Source: Paulinella micropora
Taxonomy: Eukaryota; Cercozoa; Imbricatea; Euglyphida
NCBI GenBank assembly: GCA_009731375.1
Contig: BJOX01000220.1
Span: forward strand, 737,355-761,675
Direction of reading: 5' to 3'
DNA: 24,321 bases
Shown here: positions 8,532-16,983 of the stretch, piece after piece
Layout: each line of letters begins with the position of its first letter
How positions within the stretch are numbered: position 1 is the stretch's first letter
Translations under genes and position numbers: made by a program
Notes under the pieces: generated by a model
Told to the model about the DNA's origin: nothing
What the model saw: the letters and a program-made list of their open reading frames with translations, nothing else
Database searches by the model: none

Positions 8532-9957
8532 TTATTGTTTTACGACGCATCTGCTAGGATAGATAGACGCAACTTTGACATATTTCAACCAAGCAGTGAT
8601 GGTGCGATTAGCATCATAATCATAAGCATAACGAAGAGTGACTTCCGCAGTTCGTGAGTTATTAACCGCAATACCAGATGCTCCAATATGTGGCGACTGA
8701 TTGAGTGTCTGGATAATGGTAGCAAATCCTGAGTTAGATGTAAGTCCTGTTTTATCTGAAGTAGAATAATACTTGCGAAAGTTTTCAAGAGAAACAGACG
8801 AAGACATGTAAGCATCACGAATACCCATAGTCGCTTGAAGATTATTAATATACAATTCCGCGCATCCTCGTTGAACGGAGGCAAGAGTATCTGTGCTTCC
8901 TCCAATTTCCATCTTTTGTTGCGGGGCATACCAATCACCAATGCGACACTGATATTGTCTGTAAGGCATTTGAGTAGTTCCCAAGTTGTCAATATTAGCA
9001 TTTTCTGTGAGCACATTTTGAGTAACGATATATAAGCACTGAGCGCGAGCAACGGCCTTATTTACTTGAAGATTAAAATCATCCGAAGTCCCCGGATTCG
9101 CCTTTTGGTTGTAATATGTTTCATAAGTGTATGGAAGCCCATCCTTGCTTCCCATCTGTTCCAAAATATTTCTCTGGACGGCGGGAGCAAGAGAGAATGT
9201 CTCCAACATAACAACTGGATTTGTTACGCTGTATTTCAAATTAGTAGTAGTAAATACACTAGGAACCTTACCATCAGAGGTTCCAATGATAGTCAATGCT
9301 TCATTTACTGGTGCAAATGTCAAACGAAGTCTCATACCACTAATCAAAGAAGGAGGAATGAGAGTTTCTTCATTAAACACTCCTGAAAAGTAATGAAGAG
9401 GAATACACACTCTCAAATATTGGCCAGTCGCAACACTACCAGCGGTAGGGACATTAAGTGTAAAATCAGCGACTGAAACATCAGTAACATTACTATTAAC
9501 AGTGACTGGTTCTCGTTGTCCCGCCATCTGTGCCTGTCGGCGATAATCAAAAGGATAATACCACGGGAGAATATTTCGCACCATCTTGTTCAAATCTTCA
9601 ATTCGTTCAAGTTCGCTACCATCCTTGCTTTCTAGCAAAAATCTTCAAAAATAGCGGTAGCGGGAGTGTTCTGGAAACCAAGAGCACAAGCAACATTATC
9701 TTTTCCATCAGTGGCCACCAATCCTTCGGCCATAATGTCAAATGACAAATAGCAATTCTTTCCATAAAAAAATCAGTGCTCGCCTGTAATGTAAAAATCA
9801 TTTCAGTTCCAGAATCACTGGCATAAGTCTGTTGGTCGGCAAAGTTCTTCTTAAAGATACTTCCCTGCTCGGTGAGTGCTAAATTTGCTGGCAACTCATA
9901 TCTGAGGTTGTTGAGGGTCATCAACTCCTCGGTATTCTTAGAATCCTTTCCTTCCAT
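8532..9957 (-). pseudogene. double-jelly-roll major capsid protein, two frame breaks
   Basis: The native start is probably the ATG at 9957 (MEGKDSKNTEELM). The N-terminal part contains ELPANLALTEQGSIFKKNF; the long open part (9638 to 8532) covers 368 codons and ends KYVKVASIYPSRCVVKQ. Composition, length (about 475 residues), strings such as LRVCIPLHYFSGVF and PSLISGMRLRLTF, and the neighbouring ATPase and minor capsid genes fit the major capsid protein of Polinton-like viruses. Phase is lost twice, at the A7 run 9766-9772 and at the A5 run 9637-9641 (plus-strand runs). Between them a third frame carries convincing coding sequence (for example LSFDIMAEGLVATDGKDN), so no sequence seems missing. 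I see miscalled homopolymers as likelier than decay. The fold assignment is by pattern and context, not by alignment. Confidence 0.75.
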
Positions 9958-10038
9958 TCTTTTTGTGTGCTTGTAGGATAGTAAAATTCGCAATGTTCCT
10001 ATAATAAAAAAATAATAATAGAAATTGAAAATAAATAA
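9958..10038 (-). promoter_or_regulatory. leader and promoter of the major capsid gene
   Basis: On the reverse strand an A/T stretch with TTATTATAGG lies about 40 bp before the chosen ATG at 9957. This leader is longer than for most genes of the element. A TTG at 9993 is in frame, but the ATG is preferred. Confidence 0.4.
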
Positions 10039-10437
10039 TTATTCACCTGAAACGGATTGTTTAATAATATCAACTGAAGTTTGTATATTGTCAAGTCTCG
10101 TATCTTGTGGTGAAGTCAATTGAAACTCTCTTGCCTCAGCATTTTCAACCGCTTTCTTCAAATAAGCCAAACTGCTAACGGCAGTGTCTAAATCAACAAC
10201 ATCCGCATTTTCTTTTTTATCAGAAATGTCTGTTAATGTGGTTTGAATGGTGCTCTTCTCATGTGAGACAAGGTCGCCAAATTCGGTCAATGGTTGATTA
10301 ACTAATGGGGCACCATGACTACTCCACAATTCAAATTGATTTAATTGAAATCCATCACTCGCGGGTCGGCTTCCTTCGTTGAGTTTGTTAATAAACTCGT
10401 TAGACAATCTATTGGAGGCATGTGTGTTTTTAATCAT
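10039..10437 (-). CDS. hypothetical protein, probable virion accessory
   Basis: This 132-residue protein begins MIKNTHASNRLSNEFINKLN. It is acidic and probably helical at the C-terminus (AVSSLAYLKKAVENAEAREF, then a DNIQTSVDIIKQSV tail that could form a coiled coil). It has no Cys, signal peptide or membrane segment. It sits between the major capsid gene and a Lys/Pro-rich gene, in the same orientation, with an A/T-only spacer containing TTATTATTATTATATAA before the start. Not recognised; a scaffold or minor virion role is only suggested by position. Confidence 0.6.
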   Translation of the reverse strand: MIKNTHASNRLSNEFINKLNEGSRPASDGFQLNQFELWSSHGAPLVNQPLTEFGDLVSHEKSTIQTTLTDISDKKENADVVDLDTAVSSLAYLKKAVENAEAREFQLTSPQDTRLDNIQTSVDIIKQSVSGE

Positions 10438-10467
10438 TATATAATAATAATAATAATAATTATTTTA

Positions 10468-11061
10468 TCAATTACCATTAATTATTTTTTTCATAATTTG
10501 TAAATTCTTGTGTGTAATTCTTTCCTCTTTCATTTTCATTAAATCCGCTATGGCTTGATTTATATCAATGTCATTAGTTTCAGTAACTTTTTTAGTTGAT
10601 AGTGGAATTTCCTTAGAAGCATCTTCTATTGCTTCTATCTTACTTGCTGGTGTTGTAGTAGTTTGTTTCGGCACAGAAACAGGAGTGGGATTAACAGATT
10701 TTGGTAAAGATTGGTCAATCTTAGGTGCTGGAGACATTTCAATAGGTTTGGCATTTGGTTCGGGAGATGAATTATTTGCTGATGCTATGTCTGGCGCCTT
10801 TCTTTTCAATGCTTCGTCGGGCACTTGGTCTGGTTGCCCGCTAGCAATAGGTTGTTCATTTTTGTTACTTACTTTGCTTACTTTTGGCTTTAATTGACAC
10901 TTAGTCTTACCACTCTTAATATCATCTTCTATCTTCTTCACTGCTAAGTATTCGGGCGATCCCTTACGAATTGTTACGAATTTTCCTTGCGCATTTTGTT
11001 TATACCAAATAGCAATTGCTTGTTGATAGCAAGTCTTATATAATTTAGTTGATTCCGCCAT
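10468..11061 (-). CDS. Lys-rich protein with KGSPEY motif and disordered middle
   Basis: I choose ATG at 11061 (MAESTKLYKTCYQQ) over an upstream ATG at 11088, because a TATA-like CCGCTATAATATATGAC lies directly before it. The 197-residue product has an N-terminal globular part with FVTIRKGSPEYLAVKKIEDD. A Lys-, Pro-, Thr- and Ser-rich low-complexity middle follows, then a C-terminal helix with DLMKMKEERITHKNLQIMKK. The N-terminal KGSPEY..V..I pattern resembles short basic proteins in the capsid blocks of large DNA viruses and Polinton-like viruses, possibly core or DNA-binding; I cannot name a family. It lies just downstream of the packaging ATPase. Confidence 0.62.
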   Translation of the reverse strand: MAESTKLYKTCYQQAIAIWYKQNAQGKFVTIRKGSPEYLAVKKIEDDIKSGKTKCQLKPKVSKVSNKNEQPIASGQPDQVPDEALKRKAPDIASANNSSPEPNAKPIEMSPAPKIDQSLPKSVNPTPVSVPKQTTTTPASKIEAIEDASKEIPLSTKKVTETNDIDINQAIADLMKMKEERITHKNLQIMKKIINGN

Positions 11062-11080
11062 GTCATATATTATAGCGGAA
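11062..11080 (-). promoter_or_regulatory. TATA-like promoter with CCGCTATAATATA motif
   Basis: On the reverse strand CCGCTATAATATATGAC immediately precedes the ATG at 11061. The same CCGCTAT(A/T)ATATA core occurs in the divergent promoter at 14783-14804, so it may be an element-specific promoter class. Confidence 0.5.
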
Positions 11081-11099
11081 AAAAACATTTAATTTAATT

Positions 11100-12002
11100 T
11101 TACAAGTTCGTCATATCTCTATCCTTATTAAGCCGTAATATAGTAGAGAAATTCTTTCTAAACTGGGTTGTTCTATCACTAGCCGTATTGTTAATTGCTA
11201 GGAATGAATAAGGTTCTGCCGTAGCATATTTAACCATATTGTAAAATTCTTTTTTGGTGAGAAAAGGACTTTCATATTCATCGGCCAGTCTGTCAAGTTC
11301 GCTTCTCCTTACTCCATTAAAAATAATCATCCAATGGCAATTAATTCTTATTCTTCGCGGGAGTTGTGTATAACTCTGAGTTGCTACCCAGACTGACACT
11401 TTAGCATGTGTTGAAGCGAAAAACAACTCGGTAAGCACTTCTGATTTGAGAAAGGTTTTACTCTGTGCTATGTCATCCAATAACAATAATATCTTTGGTG
11501 CCTTCTTAAACCCTTTAGTTTTAATCAGTTCCTTTTGTTTAGTTAATACGTCTCTCATTAACTCAGGTCTATCTTCTTTGATTATGTCTTCTTTTTTTAA
11601 CTTGAGAGTGTCTTCCAAAATCGGGCACGGACTTAAGCAAAAGACGACTATTCTATCATAAAACCCTTTCAACATGTTCTTTTTGGCGAGTAAATTACAA
11701 ATCATAACTGATTTGCCTCCACCAGTGCTTGCACATATAACCATAGTTCCCATTGCTGGCAATATTCCTTCTTTTTGAATAGGAAGCAATTCAACACCAT
11801 CTCTTTGTGTTTTAATTGGTTGTATTTCCAAGTCATTCTTAAATTTGGGCGGTTTTTTGCTATCTAACTCTGTTATTACTGGCCTGTCAATAGTAAATTC
11901 CTCGTGTGCTTTTTCTATGTTGGTTTTCTCCAGATTCTGCTTCAAAAGTGTTTTTCGTGGCAACTTGTTGGCTATTAATCCTCTACGTATAGATTTAGGC
12001 AT
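11100..12002 (-). CDS. FtsK/HerA-type genome-packaging ATPase
   Basis: This 300-residue P-loop ATPase would drive viral DNA into the preformed capsid. Walker A is ASTGGGKSVM (Gly-Gly-Gly-Lys-Ser at residues 94-98). Walker B is ILLLLDDIAQ (Asp176, Asp177). A sensor-like strand, VSVWVATQSYTQLPRRIR, follows near residues 213-230 with the Gln expected for this family. A basic N-terminus (MPKSIRRGLIANKLPRKTLL) precedes the core. Length and motif order fit A32-like packaging ATPases of Polintons, virophages and Polinton-like viruses. The frame is intact. It lies upstream of the capsid genes on the same strand; TATAATATAAG lies about 30 bp before the ATG. Confidence 0.9.
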   Translation of the reverse strand: MPKSIRRGLIANKLPRKTLLKQNLEKTNIEKAHEEFTIDRPVITELDSKKPPKFKNDLEIQPIKTQRDGVELLPIQKEGILPAMGTMVICASTGGGKSVMICNLLAKKNMLKGFYDRIVVFCLSPCPILEDTLKLKKEDIIKEDRPELMRDVLTKQKELIKTKGFKKAPKILLLLDDIAQSKTFLKSEVLTELFFASTHAKVSVWVATQSYTQLPRRIRINCHWMIIFNGVRRSELDRLADEYESPFLTKKEFYNMVKYATAEPYSFLAINNTASDRTTQFRKNFSTILRLNKDRDMTNL

Positions 12003-12045
12003 CTAAAGTTGATTTAATTTATCTTATATTATAAGATATACTATA
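12003..12045 (-). promoter_or_regulatory. promoter of the packaging ATPase
   Basis: The 43-bp spacer reads CTTATAATATAAG on the reverse strand, a short palindrome, about 30 bp before the ATG at 12002. The same palindromic box is found in the divergent promoter at 20490-20535. Confidence 0.5.
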
Positions 12046-12402
12046 TTATGGGTTTTGAAAATAGTTTGGATTATATCTATAATTATCATATTCAGCCCCA
12101 AAAGGTTGTGGTGGTGAAGCATAATTATAGAAATAAGGAGAGTAAGGACTACCAAAAGCGTAATTACTTGGAGGATTGACAAGCGGTTTAAAATCCTTTC
12201 TTTCTGGACGAGTTTGAACTTGTCGCGGGATTTCGGCAGGAAAGTTTCTAGTCAGTTTTCGTTTCATTTTTGGAAACTCTCTTTTTTCTTTTATTCTATT
12301 CTGGATGACTGCTCTATTGTATCTATTCAACATAAAGTGATTATTTGTGTTGCTATAAAGTGTGTTGTCTAGTGATTCAAAATCATTCTTAGTTTCTAGC
12401 AC
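12046..12402 (-). CDS. Pro/Tyr/Asn-rich small protein, unknown
   Basis: This 118-residue protein starts MLETKNDFESLDNTLYS. It has a basic middle (RIKEKREFPKMKRKLTRNF) and a C-terminus rich in Tyr, Pro, Asn and Phe (SPYSPYFYNYASPPQPFG), probably disordered. It starts 15 bp after the end of the PLA2-protein gene and ends 43 bp before the ATPase, so it appears to belong to the same transcription unit. No family recognised. A virion linker or internal protein is possible from position alone. Confidence 0.6.
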   Translation of the reverse strand: MLETKNDFESLDNTLYSNTNNHFMLNRYNRAVIQNRIKEKREFPKMKRKLTRNFPAEIPRQVQTRPERKDFKPLVNPPSNYAFGSPYSPYFYNYASPPQPFGAEYDNYRYNPNYFQNP

Positions 12403-12417
12403 ACGATCTCGTCTTTG

Positions 12418-14782
12418 TTAATTACCTTTAATAAGCGGGTTTGTTTGCGAAGTGCCGATTCCACCATTTTGATCACTTGGCATTAGAAAACGAATAAGTG
12501 CCATCAAGTCTTCTCTTTCATCGGCGGGAGGTTTTCCCATAATCTTATCAACCAATTGGTCAATGCTTCTCATGCTATCAACCATGGCTTGATTTGGTGT
12601 TGTTGCTGGATCTGGGTCATCTGAAACTTTGTATTCTTTCATCATTTCTTTGAGTTTTTCATTTTTAACTTTCTCCTCCCAGAATGGGAGTCCCTGTTTT
12701 GTTCCACTTTTATAAACACCTCCTTCATACTCTGGTTGTGGATTTGGTGGTGCTGGTGCTTGTGTTGTTTGCGGTGGCATGGTTTGCGGTGGTTGAGTTT
12801 GTGGTGTTGGTGTTGCTTGCGGTGGATTAGTTTTTTCAACTTGACTATCCTTCAATTCTAAATCCTCCAATTGCTTCATTTGGTCTTGAGTTAATTTACC
12901 CCGCATTTCTTCGTAAATTCTCTTATCCAAAATATCATCCGCATCTGCTACGTCTGATATACTAGCACCTTGATTTAGTGCTTGTTTGATGGCCTCTTCC
13001 CATCCAACTTTTGGATCGTCATAATTAGAAAGTTTAATTTTCTTTCCAGTTTTCNNNNNNNNNNGTGGCAGGATTGGTTATTTTATTTACTTTAAAGTTA
13101 GTGTCTTTATCAAAACCGCCCACATTATTCATAACCCCAATCATAGAATTTAATGTTTGATCTACATTGTATTTCAAAGCATCGTATTTCGCATCTGGAG
13201 GTGTTAATTTAATAGTTTTCCAGAATTTCATAGCATCTAAGTATGACACTCCACTACGAGCCCGCCCCTGTGCTTCTAAGGCCATTCTAGATATATCTGC
13301 TTTTGAGAGCATTGAATTGTGATTGTCAGAAATAGTTTTAGCAACTTCGGCCGTAGCCAATCCATTACTCGTCAAATACTCTGTTATATTAGTAATTCTT
13401 TCAAAGTATCGTTGGTCGGCAAAGTCTTGGACATTCTTGTCGCTAGACGCATACAATAGATCATGTTCAAAAGCAATCAAATCCAAAGTGTCTGCTGGTA
13501 AAATGTAAGGAAATTTACCACGAGTTCTATCTTCTAATTGGAGACGACTTTCTACTCGTGTGGCGGGACCATTATAATTGCTTCCAGTAGTATTAAATCG
13601 TTCTTCTTCCAATTTAATAATAGCATCTGGTTGAGCGGTCCATATGTTATATGTGTGCTTTAGAAATTCCCAAAAAGCAACCGCGGCCGCAGTTTCAACA
13701 CTTCCTTTAAATGTATTCCATGCGAACAATGTTGATACTTGTATGCCTAATCTTCTCATCATATCACGAAACACATAATCGCCAATTCTTTGTTGTCCCA
13801 CCGCCATTAAACGAGGGTTAGGTGGAGGTAACTCTGCTGGTGCTTCGTTTCTTGCTAATGCTTCTAATGCTCTTCTAAAAGACTCCGCACTTGATCGTCC
13901 CATCACCGCGACAGTCATAGCACGAATTTGAGGATGATTAGCAGTAAAAGTTAATAAGCGATTCCATACCACTCTGCTCACACTATAACGGCCCATCCTT
14001 GTAGCGGTATCCAGTATTCTACTTAATCTAGGACTCATAATTATATCTTGAATACTTTTAATGATGGCATCTACAAGTCTTGTCGTCTCTCTCTGATTAC
14101 CTGTTAATCTTGGCATAAGTGTTTTGAGTTCCTCCCCTATCTTTGCTTCAATCAAAGCATTCTCTGGATTTTTCTGTTCATATTCTAATCTGTTTTGTTC
14201 CCATTCTTTTAAGTCCCGTGCCTGCCATTGTTTGTTTTCCCTCTTCGCTGATGCTTTTATTTCATTTCTGCCTTTTTCCAATAAATGAGTTAGCCCATTA
14301 CGAGTAAGTTTAACAAGTGTTTTTTTTTCTTCTTCTGTATATCCCCAACGGCTTGTTAATTGCTCTATATCTCTATTCATTTGCTCTATATCTCTATTCA
14401 TGTACTCAATATTCCATATATCAATACCACTTGCTTTAATGGCAAGTCTATTTACTTGTTCTTCTATGGAAGCATTACCATATTTTGTTTCAAATTCTTC
14501 AATGTCAAAGTCAACTTCATTTCTGAGATGCTCCTTTAATTGATTCAAATTCATATTGTAGTATTTTTTTGATTTTACATTCTGGTTCAATGTTTCAATC
14601 TTGTCCCTTAATTTTTCTATCGTTGGATCATCGTCTTCTTCTTCGTAAGTTAGAGCATCTGATATTCTATCCGCCCTCTTTAGTTCATTTGCCTTTGCTG
14701 TAATAAATTCTTTGGACTGACCTTTATGTTCTCTTCTGGCTTGATTGTAATAATCAAACCATTTTTTTTCTTGAAACCACAT
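12418..14782 (-). CDS. virion protein with parvovirus-type phospholipase A2 domain
   Basis: The ATG at 14782 (MWFQEKKWFDYYNQARREH) follows a TATA-like box and is preferred to an upstream ATG at 14893, which would overlap a divergent gene. The N-terminal 250 residues are charged and helical. At about residues 400-450 lie NYNGPATRVESRL and, 40 residues on, LIAFEHDLLYASS: the calcium loop and the His-Asp pair (His440, Asp441) of secreted-type PLA2 as in parvovirus VP1 and several Polinton-like viruses. The canonical loop usually has GPG; here it is GPA. A 10-N gap at 13055-13064 breaks the gene; the reading frame on its far side is open right up to the gap and runs to 12418. I therefore read one gene of roughly 780-790 codons, with a Gln/Pro/Thr-rich stretch near 12720-12830. 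Two separate genes remain possible. PLA2 activity would open a membrane during infection. Confidence 0.75.
13055..13064. other. scaffold gap inside the PLA2-protein gene
   Basis: Ten N of unknown true length. The upstream frame would end 6 codons after the gap if ten bases were correct, whereas another phase is open across about 640 bp; this is the reason to suspect that the gap size is nominal. Confidence 0.85.
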
Positions 14783-14804
14783 TTTATATCCGCTATTATA
14801 TAAG
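14783..14804. promoter_or_regulatory. 22-bp divergent promoter
   Basis: TTTATATCCGCTATTATATAAG separates the ATG codons of the PLA2 protein (reverse) and the 14805 gene (forward). It contains the CCGCTATTATATA core also found before 11061, and on the reverse strand GGATATAAA adjoining the ATG. Confidence 0.6.
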
Positions 14805-15023
14805 ATGGAAAATAAAAAAGAAAAAAGCAAAGACGAGCAACAACTTGAAGAGTTGGAAAGGCTAGGAAAGGAAATTGACCAAATCCGCATCACTCAGAAT
14901 TTAGTGAATAGAAACCCCAACATTTTCAGAAAACCTGAAAATATCCTTTACCGCTTACCGCTATCAGATAAGCAACGAGAGGCGATTTATAATAATATAA
15001 TTAAAGAGAAAGATAATATATAA
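14805..15023 (+). CDS. small charged coiled-coil protein
   Basis: This 72-residue product starts MENKKEKSKDEQQLEELERL, a Lys/Glu-rich probable coiled coil to about residue 30. It continues with NPNIFRKPENILYRLPLSDK, a more ordered segment. Its TAA stop overlaps the ATG of the next gene (TAATG), so the two are likely co-expressed. It is the first gene of the forward block. No family recognised. Confidence 0.62.
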   Translation: MENKKEKSKDEQQLEELERLGKEIDQIRITQNLVNRNPNIFRKPENILYRLPLSDKQREAIYNNIIKEKDNI

Positions 15024-15286
15024 TGGGGCTACGAGAGAAAGCCTTGTCATTGGGCGCGACAGACTTCGGCGAGAGTAAAGTGAAAGGAAAAAAGTATTAT
15101 GTCGTCTATAACGGCCGTCGCATCAACTTTGGCGCATCTGGTTATTCAGATTATACCAAACATCAAGACGAAGACAGACGGGAAAGTTATCGTGCCAGAC
15201 ATCAAGCAATTAAAACAAAGGATGGAAAGCCCGCATATTTAAACAAAAATCAACCCGCATATTGGGCGTATCACCTACTTTGGTAA
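15023..15286 (+). CDS. DUF5754-like small protein
   Basis: An 87-residue protein. The core KYYVVYNGRRINFGASGYSD, followed by DYTKHQDEDRR, YRARH and a C-terminal AYWAYHLLW, matches the pattern I know from a small protein family of large DNA viruses, Polinton-like viruses and some phages (annotated as DUF5754 or similar). The domain fills the whole protein and the frame is intact. Conserved aromatic, Arg and His residues suggest nucleic-acid or metal contact, but no function is established. It follows the previous gene with a one-base overlap. Confidence 0.72.
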   Translation: MGLREKALSLGATDFGESKVKGKKYYVVYNGRRINFGASGYSDYTKHQDEDRRESYRARHQAIKTKDGKPAYLNKNQPAYWAYHLLW

Positions 15287-15305
15287 ATTATGAATATTAT
15301 AATAT

Positions 15306-15557
15306 ATGTTATTAATATTGCTATTCGTGTGTTCTGCTATATCGCGGACTGCCTGCGACTTTTACTCGCGATACTCAGAAAAAAAGAATGAATCGTGTGC
15401 TTATTGTATAAAGCAAGGGGTAGATACTGGGTTTAAGTGTGTTTTCATAAATAACGGAAATAATATGTGTCGTAGTTTTGATGAGGCTTTGCCTTTAATC
15501 TGTGCGGGTGATAATAGATGGTATATGACACATACCTATGAATGTAATTCTATTTAA
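15306..15557 (+). CDS. secreted Cys-rich small protein
   Basis: This 83-residue product opens with a signal-peptide-like MLLILLFVCSAISRTAC. The mature part has about seven more Cys (for example NESCAYCIKQG, FKCVFINNG, NNMCRSF, LICAGDN, THTYEC), enough for several disulphides. The spacing loosely recalls small extracellular domains such as the PSI (plexin-semaphorin-integrin) knot, but I do not claim that family. It lies 19 bp after the DUF5754-like gene in the forward block. Disulphide-rich exported proteins are unusual for this virus group. It may act outside the cell or in virion/host membranes; function unknown. Confidence 0.62.
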   Translation: MLLILLFVCSAISRTACDFYSRYSEKKNESCAYCIKQGVDTGFKCVFINNGNNMCRSFDEALPLICAGDNRWYMTHTYECNSI

Positions 15558-15597
15558 ACATAATGATATATAATAATAACAAAGAATAACAAACAAT

Positions 15598-16298
15598 ATG
15601 CCACGAGTTGGAGATTGCAAGAAAGGCAAAATTTATGCTATTAGGTCGCATCAAACGGATCTAATTTATATCGGTTCAACTACACAGACATTGGCTCAAC
15701 GACTTGGGCTTCATAGAAAAAATTACAAAGCATATAAAGATGGTAGAGGGCGACACATAAGTAGTTTTGAAATATTAAAACACGAAGACCACTTTACTGA
15801 ATTACTTGAAGATTATCCATGTGAAAATATAAATCAATTGAGAAGGCGAGAAGGAGAAATAATAAGACAAACAGAAAATTGTGTAAATAAAAGAATAGAA
15901 GGAAGAACTAAGAAGGAATATCGTGAAGAAAATAAAGAATACATTTTACAAAAAAACAAACAATATCGTGAAGAAAATAAAAAATACATTTTACAAAGAA
16001 ACAAACAATATCGCGAAAAAAATAAAGGAAAAATTAAACAATATTATGAAGAAAATAAAGAATACATAGCACAAAAAAATAAAGCATATTATGAACGAAA
16101 TAAAGAGCAAATAACACAACAAAACAAACAATATTATGAAGAAAATAAAGAATACATTTTACAACAAAAAAAGAATATGGTTTATATGTAGTTCAATGTG
16201 AGTGTGGTAAAACATTTAGAATAAACAATATTAGAGAACATAAAAAAACTCAAATCCACTATGACAATATGCTTGGTTTATCTGCTTTCGGTCTTTAA
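15598..16298 (+). pseudogene. GIY-YIG endonuclease with repeat tail, one frame break
   Basis: The start is ATG at 15598. The N-terminal 90 residues form a GIY-YIG nuclease: KIYAIRS and LIYIGSTTQTLAQRLGLH give the two strands and the catalytic Arg, and RRREGEIIRQTENCVNKR gives the catalytic Glu and the trailing Asn. A tail of about six degenerate repeats (types REENKEYILQKNKQY and YYEENKEYIAQ) follows. In the given frame a stop comes at 16189-16191, but past the A7 run at 16166-16172 another phase reads on to a TAA at 16296-16298. That part contains a Cys-x-Cys-Gly and a His pair, a compact zinc-finger-like end often found on these proteins. Such nucleases are commonly mobile or homing genes in large DNA viruses. 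It ends convergently with the membrane-protein gene. Confidence 0.8.
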
Positions 16299-16641
16299 TT
16301 CAACTTCGGTGAAGGACATATTATTCCTAAGCACAACGAAAGGATAGAGACAGAAGTGTTAGAATTTGCACAACTAATTGTCGGGTCGCTTAATCTAACA
16401 ATGCAAAGGATTATGACACCAACTAATATTGCTATTTGAGTTGAATATTTGATTAATCTTGCATCTGTTCTTTTTTTGAAACAACAACATCGCCACTCGT
16501 CTTCTAGCTCATGTTTTATTTTTTTTCTTCGTTCTTTAGTTCCGCAGAGATAACACGAGACTTTAATTCTGGTGTTAAATCGCCATCCGACACATCAATA
16601 ATATGTGGCGATATATGAAGTCGCGTATTATTGTTTGACAT
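16295..16641 (-). pseudogene. small membrane protein, one frame break
   Basis: ATG at 16641 starts MSNNNTRLHISPHIIDVSDG. In the given phase the frame stops after 41 codons, but beyond the T8 run at 16519-16526 another phase is open to 16295. It carries WRCCCFKKR, a hydrophobic helix (QIAILVGVIILCIVRL) and a second apolar segment ending LSLCLGIICPSPKL. A cytosolic acidic N-terminus, a Cys cluster, one clear membrane helix and the PSPK end recall short membrane proteins found next to virion genes in large DNA viruses. The total is about 115 residues. Its start overlaps the fibre C-terminal fragment by 14 bp, and its end overlaps the convergent nuclease by 4 bp. No standard frame contains it whole. 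Confidence 0.58.
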
Positions 16642-16983
16642 TAGGGAAAACGACTGCTCTGATTTCAGAGAGTTGCTTAGATAGATCTTCGAAAATAAGC
16701 ATGAGATTATTATTTTGTTTTTCTAAATTAACTACCTTTTCCGCCATGTGTTGAAAAGCACTAACCAATATTGGAATGAAGTCTGTATATGTTATGCCTT
16801 CAAGGTTTCCATCTCCATCTTCCGCTTTTATACCACTTTCAGATACAAACTCTGGAAAAATCTTTTTTACCTCATCCGCAATAAATCCGTGGTTCTTTTT
16901 TTCTTTCTTTTCGTCTGATTTCAAATAATATGAGCAACAATTTATTTTCATTAGTTTCTCGCAACAATCCCCGAATGGAGGCA
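16628..16983 (-). pseudogene. fibre gene, C-terminal S74 chaperone fragment
   Basis: The reverse-strand frame contains CCEKLMKINCCSYYLKSDE, KNHGFIADEVKKIFPEFVSE, ITYTDFIPILVSAFQHMAEK and a terminal coiled coil (VVNLEKQNNNLMLIFEDLSK). HGFIADEV..FP and the Y.....P.L..A pattern are the second half of the peptidase-S74 intramolecular chaperone that trimerises and then cleaves itself from phage and viral fibres. The first half of the same domain is found on the opposite strand at about 17840-17900. The formal frame extends to 17017, but residues before about CCEK come from the inverted segment and are not native. Confidence 0.8.

Noticed and set aside
8585-9393. Other open frames on both strands within the major capsid gene
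   Set aside because: Shadows of the coding frame; no independent promoter or domain.
16299-16440. Forward-strand open stretch after the GIY-YIG stop, first suspected to be a gene remnant
   Set aside because: It is antisense to the membrane-protein gene at 16295-16641, whose hydrophobic helix and ending are far more convincing.
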